A stretch of 64,000 bases of DNA from Ooceraea biroi (taxonomy: Eukaryota > Arthropoda > Insecta > Hymenoptera > Formicidae). The notes beneath the pieces were generated by a model. The model made no database searches. It worked only from the letters and a program-made list of their open reading frames with translations, and was not told where the DNA came from. A program made the translations under genes and the position numbers. Location: assembly GCF_003672135.1 (NCBI RefSeq), contig NC_039514.1, positions 11,459,787 to 11,523,786 of the forward strand, read 5' to 3'. Below, one piece after another: positions 13,021-24,542 of this stretch. Positions within the stretch are counted from its first letter, which is position 1. Each line of letters starts with the position of its first letter.

Positions 13021-16000
13021 ATGTTGATCTACGATGTGTTGCATAAAGAGAAGGTGTATCATATTGTCGCCAACGATCTCAGGAACTTGGGCGTCAAGTA
13101 TCGCTTCAAGAAGAGCATGCTTAAGAGCGAGAGGCCCGAGTCGTGTAAGCACGTCTCCAAGAGAGTCTTCAAGACACCCCTATTTTACCAAGCCCTGGAC
13201 ATTGTGAATTTATCGTCGGGTGGTACAGTCCACGTCCCCGTGTTCGTGGTCCAAGCGTCGACCTTCCTAGGGAAGTACATCGCGCAGGAAGGCCTCTTCA
13301 GGAAGGCTGGCTCTCACGCGCGACAAAAAGAACTGATGTCTCGTCTGGACAACGGCGGCAGCTTGGGAGAAAAGAGTCACGCAATCGACGTTGCCAACTG
13401 CTTGAAATCTTTCTTCCGTAACTTGCCGGAGCCGTTGATTCCGTATCCATATCATGATCTGTTTGTGCACTGCGCGCTCTTAAAGAATTGTCGAATACAG
13501 GCATTGTTGTTGGCGTGCGTACTGTTACCGCCGTATCACTTGAACACCTTGGCCTTTTTTATGGAATTCCTGAAGAAGGTCTCCATGTACGAGAAGCAGA
13601 ACAAGATGAGTATTGAAAACTTGGCGAAAGTTATCGGCCCGAACATCATGCCTCTACAAGATACGTCCATGTCAGCTGTGCAGAATAGATTGCAAATGCA
13701 TTTATCCATTATCAAGGTAGTGTTCTTTAAGAATATATCTAAATTATGTAACAATAAGCAAATGTGTCACTGTTATAATAAAAGACAATATCTGTTACAG
13801 ATTCTAATCGAGAATTCAGAGAACATTGGTATTCTACCGTCTCACATTGCGCAAAGTATTTCCGTCGAAACGAGTGGTAGCACGGACAACGGATTCGATT
13901 CATTTCAACTACGTGGAAAATCCAAAAAAAAGAAGCATCGTAGTGGAAGTCTTACGCGTAAGCCACATCCAAACGCTCGCAATTTTAATCTAAATGTGTC
14001 TGGCAATGTGCTCGTTACCTTATTCGATGTTTAAAACAGTTTTACGTCTATTGTGAACATTAATAAGAATTATATGCTGATAACATTCAAGCAATAATCC
14101 AACATGATATTTTTCACAGGAATGTTCAATGGCTTAAAGAAAATGGTTGGAAAAGGTATGGATGATGTACCTACCATCAGCCATCAACAGCCTCCTGTGC
14201 AGTTAAACGTGTCTTCAAACAAATTTACCAAGAAACGGAAAGTAATCGAGAGAGAGCATCCCTCGAGTATAAAGAAAAAGTATGAAATGTTCCTCAAGTC
14301 AGGATTTTATTTTTTACAAATTTTCCTTTTTTTCTTATATCGTATTTTCGTCTAATTTGGCATAATAAATAAAATGACATGAAATGTATTCGTGAAATCA
14401 ATATGTACACGCACATGTTTTAGGCGAATGGCTGATAAACTGGACAAGTCAAAGAAATTGAGACTGAGTTTGGATAAATTTGTACCAAAGAATAAACAAG
14501 TGAGTACAGCTGCTTTTATACATCAATATAAGATATCAGCGGTTCATGTAAAGCGATAGTGATCTGAAAAAATGTATACAACGACGAAATGGTATTCTGC
14601 AAAGTATTGACAAAATATTTTCAGAAGAACACGGATGCTGATTTATCAGACTCGTCTGCGAATAATTACAAGCTGTGTAACGAAAGACGTTGGAGTTCAG
14701 TAAGCAATTCTTTTGATGCACGTAAAATACGTAAATGTAGCGATGGGATATTGCATTTCGGATCAATGAAATATGAATCGCCAAATAATAACTTTCAGCA
14801 AGAATTTGAGGACGTGTTTACCGACGCCACTGTAGATTTATCAGATGACGGTGGCGAGTGGGAGGACCTGCTGGTGAAAGTAAAAAATCATCGCAGAAGC
14901 GGCGAGCCATGGCATAAAATTAATGCGAGCACAAATTCGAGGAAATTGAACGGCGCGGACGAAAGCGATAACGTGTGCCTGCTGATGCCTGAGGAGAAGA
15001 AGACCGATTTCGAAGAATTTAATGCATCCCTGCCCCATGTCGATGGAGTGTCTTTATCAAGCGAAGATCAATGCGAAGAGGATTATGTTAGAATTCCAAA
15101 AAGCGAATATGAAGATATAAAGAATCGAGTTTCTGCAATCGAATCGCGTATTTCGCAGGAATTTAAGTCTATATACGACGAAAAGAACGATATAACTACA
15201 CATTTGGTGAATAAAGTGCAAACAGCGTACGAGAAGACGCTAGAAGAGGCCAGTATCGAAAGTACCCTGACAAGCGATTATTTAGCGAAGAAACTGAGCA
15301 AGGAATTAAAGATCAGAAGGTCAGCAGAACAGAAGATAATAAGGTCCCCAAGTGCAAGAAAAATTGGAATATTAAGGAGACGTTCGCAAGAGAAGGTCGC
15401 AAGGTAATTGCATTATATTTTTCTTTGCTATAATAAAAGTATATATAATCATATTATGATGAAAAGTTTAAATGATTTTAATCAAAATATTATTAGCTTG
15501 TAAACATCTCAAACTACTATCATTATGTGTAAATAATTAAAAATTTTTAATTACAGCAAACGCGTTAGGCGAACTGCCTCGTGGCATATTTCACCAGACT
15601 TCAACTTACAACATCGCATTCAACTCGAAAGACAAGTAAATGTTTGTCCCGTAGAAAAGCAATCAATCTTTTCTAGCAAATATTTCGAGGAGCAGACCTA
15701 CTCTGCAGAAAGGTATAATAATGTTACTCCCAATCAAATGAATGCGTTGATTTCACGTTCGGAACAACGTAAAATCTCAAACAACAGCAATGACATGAAT
15801 CTTGGACTTAAAGATCCATGTTTAACGAATAATCGTACGAGCACATTTGTACGTAGAGCGTCATCTTTCCACGGAAAAGACTTTGTAGACAATTCGTCCT
15901 ACTTTGATAAAAAACTCGATGACTCGAAGAAGAGCAACAGTTATCAGAATATAGCGTTAAATAATGATTACTCACAGAAGGATGACACCGTTTCCGAGTG

Positions 16001-16820
16001 CTTAAAAGAAGTATCTTGGAAGGATGCGGATAAATATTTAAAATCAGCGACTCGAACGAACACGCCAGTTCCGCAAACTGGTAGAGCGTCGGTCGCAAAA
16101 CTTCGAGCACAGAATGCTGGTATGGTGCTAGCGCAAGCGAGATTGTTTGACGAATGTACAAGCAAGGCGTCCGAGTTTGCGCACGACAACGTATCGAGAA
16201 AGAAGCATTGTCGTGATAACGTGAATAAACGTTCACCGAATATAGCTAGAGAAATGGACGCGAACGGTGAACGCTTCAAGCAGTCTCACAAGCGAACGCA
16301 AGCCTCGCGAAAGCAATCCAATAAGGATCTGAAAAGTACAAATTGTCACGCAACGCTGTCTCCATCGCTACAAATGAAGACGCAGACAGCAGACGACGTG
16401 TCATTAAAACCACTTGAAGAACGAACGGATTACCGTTCCGCACAAAAATTGGAGTTACAAAATCGGAAGCTCTCGACCAAGGATCCAAGTTTACGTCAAA
16501 CTTTCGCGAAAGACAGAGCGATCAATGTCACGGAGAGTCATCGGAAGGAAAATACTGTTGCGAAAACTTGGCCGCTAAAAGTGCCTATCAGCGCGATGCT
16601 GGAAAGTTCAAGCACGTCTCCTTACAAACCAGACGTCAGCAGAACGCCACACATCAAGCGACCGTTGACAGTAAAGACCCCAAAAAGTTCCAAGCTAGTG
16701 CGTAGACCACCGGTTGACACGCGTAGAACACCACTGAGAGCTACGGCGCAGTTGGGAACCCCGAAGCATCAAAGTCCTAAAAGTATCTTGAAAACGAGAA
16801 ATCTCAGTATGCACACTTGA
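13021..16820 (+). CDS. ARHGAP11A-like Rho GTPase-activating protein, six exons
   Basis: Exons: 13021-13716, 13801-13957, 14120-14279, 14424-14499, 14625-15403 and 15557-16820. Their phases join to 1043 residues. The start is the first ATG after an in-frame TAA at 12994. The RhoGAP domain (about 65-235) shows GLFRKAGS with arginine finger R94, LPEPLIP (135-141) and LAKVIGPNI (201-209). A KSKKKKHRSGS basic stretch and a KKRK cluster follow, as in vertebrate ARHGAP11A, which restrains RhoA in the cell cycle and cytokinesis. The long serine/lysine-rich tail ends in repeated S/T-P sites (KTPKSS, GTPKHQSPKSILK) typical of cell-cycle kinase targets. The 84-nt first intron has no in-frame stop, so a retained form is possible. 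The exon 3 donor (GTATGA at 14280) was chosen because only it keeps the frame with exon 4. Family call is strong; exact orthology is inferred. Confidence 0.9.
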
Positions 16821-17907
16821 CAGATATGCGAATCACACGGATGTACAATGTTAAATTATCGCCTATGCCTTATTCTTATATTCGTATTATTTTAAGAAAG
16901 TACAATCCCTTTATGCATTATATATATACATATATATTTTTATAACTAATATTTTGAGCTGTATATTAAATACGTATATTAACAGGATATACACAAAAAG
17001 TTGTAGGAATACAATATTACACGTGGAACTGATAATTTAAGCATAAATGTTTAAAATCACATGCCATGACGAGAATAGTATCGTGTAGACGAGACACAAA
17101 TCGCAAATTCAAAGATATTTTTTCTACGAGGTACATTTTTCTCCTAAGATTTAGGAAATTCACTTTTAAAAGAAATGAACAAGATATGAAAATGTTACGC
17201 GAATTATTTTTAAGACCTAGTCATCGCATACATCTCTCATTTACACGCAATTCTCATTACGTTCTCATTGTTCATTAATATATATATATATACACACACG
17301 ATACAAATTATTATAACATGTGAAATCGTAGAACGTACCTATTATCATGAAACTGATTAAATCGTTACTTAATTTACCTCTATTCTCTGCAATGAAAAAA
17401 CGTCGTTCCCGCTTTTTTTTTTAAACATTTGCAGCATACGCTGAAGCAGATCCCGTGATCCACGTGGTTCGACGCAGCGACCATTTGCGTGACCAATCAC
17501 GTGACACCGCTTGTCCTTCGCTCGCGGTAAAAAGGTTATTATTTTCACGTAATTTGTATAATTAATGGAGCAATGTCATTTGCAATGTCATTTCGAAACA
17601 TCGCTGCTGCAACGAGTCACGTATCACCGTATCGGTTACTTTTGGCGTGCAAGAGTAAACACCGAAAGCACAGTCCGCTCTCCCGAAAACGAATCGCGTG
17701 CGTACAACACCGCAGTTAGATGATTCGAAGATTACCGCGACGATATTAGCGCCACGTTAACAACTCGTGCGGCACTGTACAGCTGTTGGGATCGCGAACA
17801 CGTCAAAAACGCAAAATTCTCCGCAATTCTCCGTGCGATAATTGTCAGCGATTTTTCACGCCGAGAAGCGCGGCCCCTGCGCTGACGAGGAAACGGTCGG
17901 CACGAAG
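16821..17907. other. Intergenic: RhoGAP 3' end and HRD1 promoter
   Basis: The first part (to about 17450) is AT-rich with TATA and CA runs and must carry the RhoGAP 3' untranslated region. The last 450 bp are CpG-rich and precede the HRD1 start, consistent with a promoter and 5' untranslated region. A 70-codon frame at 17066-17278 has no recognisable product. Confidence 0.5.
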
Positions 17908-20365
17908 ATGAGGGAGGCCGGGATCATGCTGATAAGCACCGTGCTAACGTGTGCCGTTATTGGCAACGCTTATTATCAAAGAAAACAATTCTACCCGACC
18001 GTTGTCCACATAACCAAATCCAACCCGAGTATGACCGTGAGTTTTTTCGTGGCTTTCCGAGGAGTCTGCCAGCGAAGCGAACGAGCGAGCCTGTCGTAGT
18101 TACATATATGTATTTTGCTTTGCCCTCAGGTAATCTACGCGCAAGGATTCATCCTTGCGTTCATGATAAACGCCTTCCTGCGGAAGATCTTCTTCGGTAC
18201 CTTGCGCGCTGCCGAGCTCGAAGTAATCTTTCGTTTCTTCTTCTGTCTCTTCGAGTTTCTCCTGTCGATCCTTCTCTCACGACGCTATTTGTTGTTTGCA
18301 GCACTTGGTGGAGAAAGTGTGGTACGCAGTGACGGAGACGTGTCTGGCGTTTACAGTGTTCAGGGATGACTTCAGCCCCAAGTTCATAGCGTTATTTACT
18401 CTCCTCTTGTTCTTAAAATCATTTCACTGGCTCGCTGAGGACCGCGTTGATTATGTGAGCGTTACGTCATCCAACTTGTTAAATTGTAGTTGATTACGTA
18501 GTTTTGATATTTTTATGTTTGTCATACTTTAGAATTATCTGAAATTATCCTTACATGCCTAATCTGACTTGTCTCTCGTTTTCAGATGGAGAGAAGTCCA
18601 GTAATAACATGGTTGTTCCACCTCAGAGTCGGTACCTTACTGAGTCTTTTATTCGCCATCAATTTAACAATGATCCATTACGCGTACAACACAACGGCCA
18701 CTAAGGGCCCCTCCGTACAACTTGTGTTTGGCTTTGAATACGCGATTTTGCTAACCGTTGTCTTCAATATCACTGTAAAATACATACTGCACACTATCGA
18801 CCTACAAAGTGAAAATCCATGGGATAACAAGCCAGTTTTTCTGTTGTACACAGAATTGATTATTGGTTTGTTAAAGGTAATTAATCTTGCACGCATGTAT
18901 CATAATTCCCATTATTCATAATTCAAGTGAGCAATGTTTTTCCAGGTTATTCTCTATGTCGCCTTCGTGACTTTAATGATTAAGTTATTTACATTGCCCC
19001 TGTTCGCGTTACGTCCCATGTATTATACGATGCGAGACTTCAAGAAAGCATTTCACGATATCGTAATGTCGCGGCGAGCCATCAGGAACATGAACACCCT
19101 CTATCCGGACGCGACGACTGAGGAATTAGCTGCTGCTGATAATGTCTGCATTATATGCCGGTAAGTATGTCGACAAATAAAATAAAACTTGTTGAGTAAC
19201 ATTTGTCATGCAATATACGATGCCATCGCGCCGATACAGGGAGGAGATGGTTGCGGCAAGCAAGAAATTGCCATGTAATCACATTTTCCACACTGCTTGC
19301 TTGCGTTCCTGGTTTCAACGTCAACAAACGTGTCCAACCTGCCGCTTGAACATTCTGAGGCCCGCACCGAGCAACACGGCACCCAGACAGCACAATCCTC
19401 CCCAGCCGGGGCAACAGGTACCTCAGCCTGCGCAAGCGCCTGGTGTCAATCCTATAGGTACGATTTTGCATCGTTTGGCAAAGCTCAAGTATGAACAACA
19501 ATCCTCATCTCTAATCGAATTTCTATTATTAATTGTCGCAGGAGCACCGTTCCATTTCCCGGTATTCTGGGCTGGCTTACCAGCGCCGGGCATGCCGCAC
19601 CAACAACAGCAGCAACCGCAGCAACAACAGCAGCAACCACCGCAGCAGCAGCAGCAGCAGCAGTCTCAGAGTAACGTTGGAAATAGCCCGCCGCCTCAAA
19701 ATATCCCACCTACTGGAAACATACCGCTTTTCCCACCGCTGTTCCCTACAATAGTACCGTTGCCACCTATTCCCGTGCCGCCACCGAATTTGACCGAACT
19801 GAGCGAAGAGGAGCTTAGAGCAATGGAAGGAAACTTGCGGCAGGCTGTCCAAGCCAGGATACAAACCCTGCAAAGAATTCAGCTTCTATTAGACGCAGCT
19901 AACGCGATGATGAATCAGTATCAAACAGCGGCTGCAACTGCTAAGTGAGTAATTGCAACTACACTTTGCGCGAGTACGTATCTTGATGCTTGTCCAAGCA
20001 ACGATGAGCGTCTTTAAAATTACAGCATTCCCGTGCACAGTACGAACGATATCAATAGTACGCCAGACGTGTCGGCGACGACGCAACCAAGCACAAGCAA
20101 TACAACAGACGCAAGCGCCGGGGTTACCGGCGAAGCTCCTCCTCAGGCTGAAACGAAAACAGACAGCGCTGTCCTATCTCGGAGAACATTTGAGGAAGAT
20201 TTTCCTACTCCGAGTACATCGAAGGAAGACACGGAAGGAACACCTACCGAATCGAACCGCACCGAAGATTTATCCAACGGATACGAAACGAAATCCTCCA
20301 GCGAACAGGAAATGCTACGCAGACGTAGGCTACAGAAATTTTCACCTCAGCCAGCGACAGAATAA
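17908..20365 (+). CDS. sip3: HRD1/synoviolin E3 ubiquitin ligase, eight exons
   Basis: Exons: 17908-18036, 18130-18222, 18302-18454, 18586-18876, 18946-19160, 19240-19457, 19542-19944 and 20026-20365. All phases agree and give 613 residues, close to human SYVN1 (617). The N-terminal half is a multi-pass membrane region with hydrophobic segments near 4-21, 44-60, 100-117, 139-158, 170-190 and 208-233. The RING-H2 finger is complete: C290, C293, C306, H308, H311, C314, C325, C328. HRD1 is the ER membrane ligase and retrotranslocation channel of ERAD, working with SEL1L and Derlin. After the RING come a proline-rich stretch and a CAG/CAA-encoded glutamine run (about 19600-19665). The 84-nt interval 19458-19541 has splice sites but no stop in frame; I treat it as an intron because skipping it keeps the proline-rich context. 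AATAAA sites at 20361 and 20371. The symbol is that of the Drosophila orthologue. Confidence 0.95.
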
Positions 20366-20376
20366 ATGAAAATAAA
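20361..20376 (+). terminator. Candidate polyadenylation signals of HRD1
   Basis: Two AATAAA hexamers, one overlapping the stop codon region and one 10 bp later, fit a very short 3' untranslated region. Longer forms using later sites are possible. Confidence 0.5.
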
Positions 20377-21200
20377 ATTGTGTGATAAATTATGTAACAT
20401 AATAGTCTTTAACTTGGTTAATGATCGGCCTCAATTAACGCAAGCGGCCAATAATTGAGGACTTATGTAATAACTAATATTTGGATTTTGCGATCGGCAT
20501 GAGAACTTTGGCCGAATGACGCGCTCGGTCAATCAACGGATTAAGCGCGGACGAGAGTGCGTCTGTGAGGAATTCTCTGGCGAGTGTTAAATCCAAAACT
20601 TAGTAATACAATTGAGACTGAAAGCTTGAGACTCAAATCACAAATTGAAGTTATAATACCAACAATCATAATCAATCATAGGAGAATGATTTTATAGAAA
20701 TGACGATTCGTGTCTTTCCGTGAGCTGCTATCAGAGTACAGAATAAATACGGAGCGTGGGGAATTATTCCTCCGTTGGAATTATAGTTTTGGGATTTACA
20801 AACAAGTTTACCTGTATATAAACTAGATTTTTTCTTGCTTCTCTCTCTCTCTCTCTTTATAATCGTGCGAAAGTATTCCTTGTATCTATGAAATTTATTC
20901 GACATTCTTTCCACATAAAAAATGTATTTGAATATTTTGTCCCTAAGCTTTAATATAGGCAAATTTCTTATGTACAATTTTAGCTACATTAAGAATTATT
21001 AATAAGCCATCCCTTCTCTCTTATTCTTTCACGAAACTAAGGCAATATTATACAATTATGAATTATTAATGACAAACGGTACAATCATTTCTAACAATTA
21101 TGATGTAATAATTATATTATTAATTGTCATTGATAATATTACATATATTTATTAATATATAAGTTTTTGTTTTTGTAAAAATAATTTCACTTATAAATTT

Positions 21201-21258
<58 letters not shown>

Positions 21259-23640
21259 GTAATTATTGTAATTAATAAATAAAATGCAGAAGAGGTACAT
21301 ACATATGGAAAGTGCAGGGACATAAAAGCTTTAACTGAATCAGCAATTTAAGTGAATCGTTTTATATTTTTAATTTGTTAATAATAATTGTTATTTTTAT
21401 TAATACATACACTGGGAACATGGACCAGATATTTCTATATCTAAATACCAATCAGTACTTAACTTAAATTCATGAATATCTCTTCAACGTTCAAAACTGT
21501 GGGCAATATCAAAGTACCTGGATATTGAAAGCCACAAGTAATATACGGAGCACACTTGTTTAACAATTCAATTGATTGATTCACTGATAATAAGATACTC
21601 AATATCTATGTAAAAATTGTCCCCTAGCTTATCTATATCAACAGAATTGCTTCCAATGACAGTATTACATCATTCAAATGATTGTATGCAAAATAATATA
21701 CTTTGCTTCATTATTTCATTTTATATAATTTTCCATTATAACTCTGGATATTTCTTTGGTTATTTTGAAATAAACATTTGTGCAATAATGAAGATAATCG
21801 GATATTTGAAACCTCAAAGTACACACATATAAATACTTGGGTATCTGAGTGTAGCACGAAGCAACACTAATTATTATTCCATGAAATCTGATCATATATA
21901 AATATATTTTTCATTAAAAAATAAACTTTTAGGGCTGCAACAGACTAGTTGTACGTTAAACTAGGATTTTTATCATAAGTTTTTATTTGTCTCGGAATGA
22001 AAACGTTTATAATCCAGTTAATCAGATAATTCTAATACAATTGTCATTGTACACGTTTACGTTTACCTTGTCTCGTGATTATCTTTAACGTAGATTATTC
22101 TTCACAGACTTGTGAGAAAATTATCAGTTCAATCATAAGTCGAGGTGAAAGTGTAATGCTACATAGGACGAAGAAAACTGTGTCCGACACTACTGTCGGT
22201 TAAATTTTATCGATCAATCAGATGATAGCGTTTGTGTGTCAATTGAGTTGTCATCAGAGTTTGTTTGTTTTTTAATGCGATTATCACGTTTGTCGCGAAC
22301 CAATATCATCGTACATGATGTACGTGTAATTACACGTGTATCAGGTATGATGTTTGTTACGAAACCCAATTGTTAGTTATATGTTTTCTGTAATTTTTTA
22401 TATTATTTCTTATTAATTTTCATTGTCTTTTCCAATTTTTCCACAAGCATTACGTACGTATTATATATGCATAACGTCTCTATAAGATTACCGTTACACT
22501 ACAAAATGATACAAAGACACCGATACGCAAATGATCACGCATGATTAGCTAGTCTGCTAGTGTATCGCGTTCAGAATCAAGATTACGACTTTATATCGAA
22601 TACTAGATCCCATTCGCATATCGAGCGAGGCAAACGCAAAGAAAGGCAATTCACATTTTTCAAACTATGTCGAATCGTTAATTCGTAACGTCATAGTTTG
22701 AAAATATTTATGGTCTAATTGATTCTATCGTTCTGTTTCCAGTGGTGAGGATATCGTTTCATGTTACGTGGAAGAAAAATTGGTTGCGGAAACTCGTCTC
22801 TCGAATATATTTTGATATTAACATTTAATTGATGGTTCGGATTTCAGAATCGTCGCTAGGAGAGAATCGCTCGGCCATCTTTAAACTTGATGTCACAAGA
22901 CCGCCGTCTGCACTACTGAGGAAAATGCATCGTATAGTAAATGTATAGTATCGAAGAAAAAAACTCGCAGACGTGATTTTATGTGAAGTAACTACCTGAC
23001 GAAATACGGCATTTATGACACGCGTAATCACCAAAGTCAGTCGATTCCTATCGAATCGACATCCGCATTACCGACGGCGTCACTTTCGAATAGTTACCTG
23101 GCCACGGTCGAGTTGACGTTCCAAATGCGTCAAAGCATTCTCCATCCTTCTTCCCCTTTCAAATAAAAAGAAAGAAAGAAAGTGTTTTGAAGCGTTTGGC
23201 AGAACAATTGAACCTATATCTTATAACCAATCAAGTTATTATTAGTGAGTAATATTTATTGACATCTGCGCGAAATAAGCGAATGCGACGTGAAGACGAT
23301 CGTCGTAGCCATGTACGCATGTACGTACGCCTCGCAATCGAATCAGTGAACAGCTATCGATTTTAATTCTACAACTTCGATAGGATCTCGATCGTCCTAG
23401 CATGGCGTTCGTCTCAGTCCATCGCTTTCGGTGTTTCATTAATTTATGTTAATTACGGTAACGCGTGGCATCGCACATGACGCGTTAACGCACGAATTGG
23501 CTGCCACGTCGTTCGAATTTCGCGGCAGCGTCCCTGCGTTGCATGCGGCAGACCCCGTGGCGCGTTGTTATGATCTATCATGGCGGAACGTAGTGTTGTG
23601 GCTGCTCGGTGTCTATGTCAATTTTAGAGTGATATAGCTT
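20377..23640. other. AT-rich intergenic region between HRD1 and PP4R3
   Basis: No gene supported. It holds a 54-bp CA microsatellite (21204-21257), a CT run near 20841, and a small imperfect hairpin near 22657. Open frames here are short, low-complexity and unsupported. Confidence 0.6.
21204..21257 (+). repeat. (CA)n microsatellite, 54 bp
   Basis: A pure dinucleotide run of about 27 units in intergenic sequence between HRD1 and PP4R3. Confidence 0.98.
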
Positions 23641-24542
23641 AAAGAGAACCGAGCGGACAGCGATGCGAGCCGACGACGAGCGTCACGAGTTATTCGCGTA
23701 AGATAATCGCGTTCCTATGAGCACCCGCATCGCAGGTACAGCTTCTGCACACGGGTTTTTGTTCGCCGCCGTCGCGGGAAGAATCGTACATAGCAGCAGC
23801 AGTGCACACACACAACGCTCGCCGACGGAGAGTGTCGGCCCCCGGAGTGTAGCCGTGACGATCGAGCCGGTCGAACCGACCGCTAGCGGTGCTGTGCCCG
23901 ACTGGTGTATCTCGGAACACGATAAACGGAACACGTGAGAACGCGAGCACGTAGGCGCACAAACTTTTCCCGCGCGTGTTCCCATCCCGGAGAAGAGATC
24001 TGTGACAGGTCGTGACAGGATCGGTCTGTGTGAGAACGAACGGTGCGCGGTTACTCGCAGTCATAAACAATCGCGGGCGCCGCGAGGTAGTCTGGGAAAC
24101 GTTCGTCGTGATCCATCGCGTCCATCGCTCGTGCTACGCACCGAACCTGCCGCGTCTCGGTGCAGGCACATCCCCATCGGCCCTGTAGCTGATGATAACT
24201 CGTACTTGATACTCGTTACTCGTCGCGGATTCCACCACGAGAAATCGCCGGTACTCACGCAAACTGCGTGTACGAACTGCTTCCTTTGGTAAAGACATTG
24301 AGATACCAAGCGTTTTGTTTATACGAATGCAATAACGGTAATGCTTTGATGGATTGTACATGCCCGTGCGGAGGTTTAATGTATCTAGTTTTCTGTTCAT
24401 TTATTAATCTGATAAGTGTCTGAAGATCCTCCCCCCTCTCTCGCATAGAGATAACTGCTGAGCAGTCAAAGATCGAGCAAGTTCAGGAAGGCATGCGGAA
24501 AAGTTGGTGATACACGAGAGAGTGCACTAATTTATTTACAAC
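23641..24542 (+). promoter_or_regulatory. Probable promoter and 5' untranslated region of PP4R3
   Basis: A CpG-rich block directly upstream of the PP4R3 start, in contrast with AT-rich sequence on its left. Both strands carry overlapping short frames, which is expected for GC-rich sequence poor in stops and not evidence of coding. Transcript ends and any non-coding exon cannot be fixed from sequence. Confidence 0.45.
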
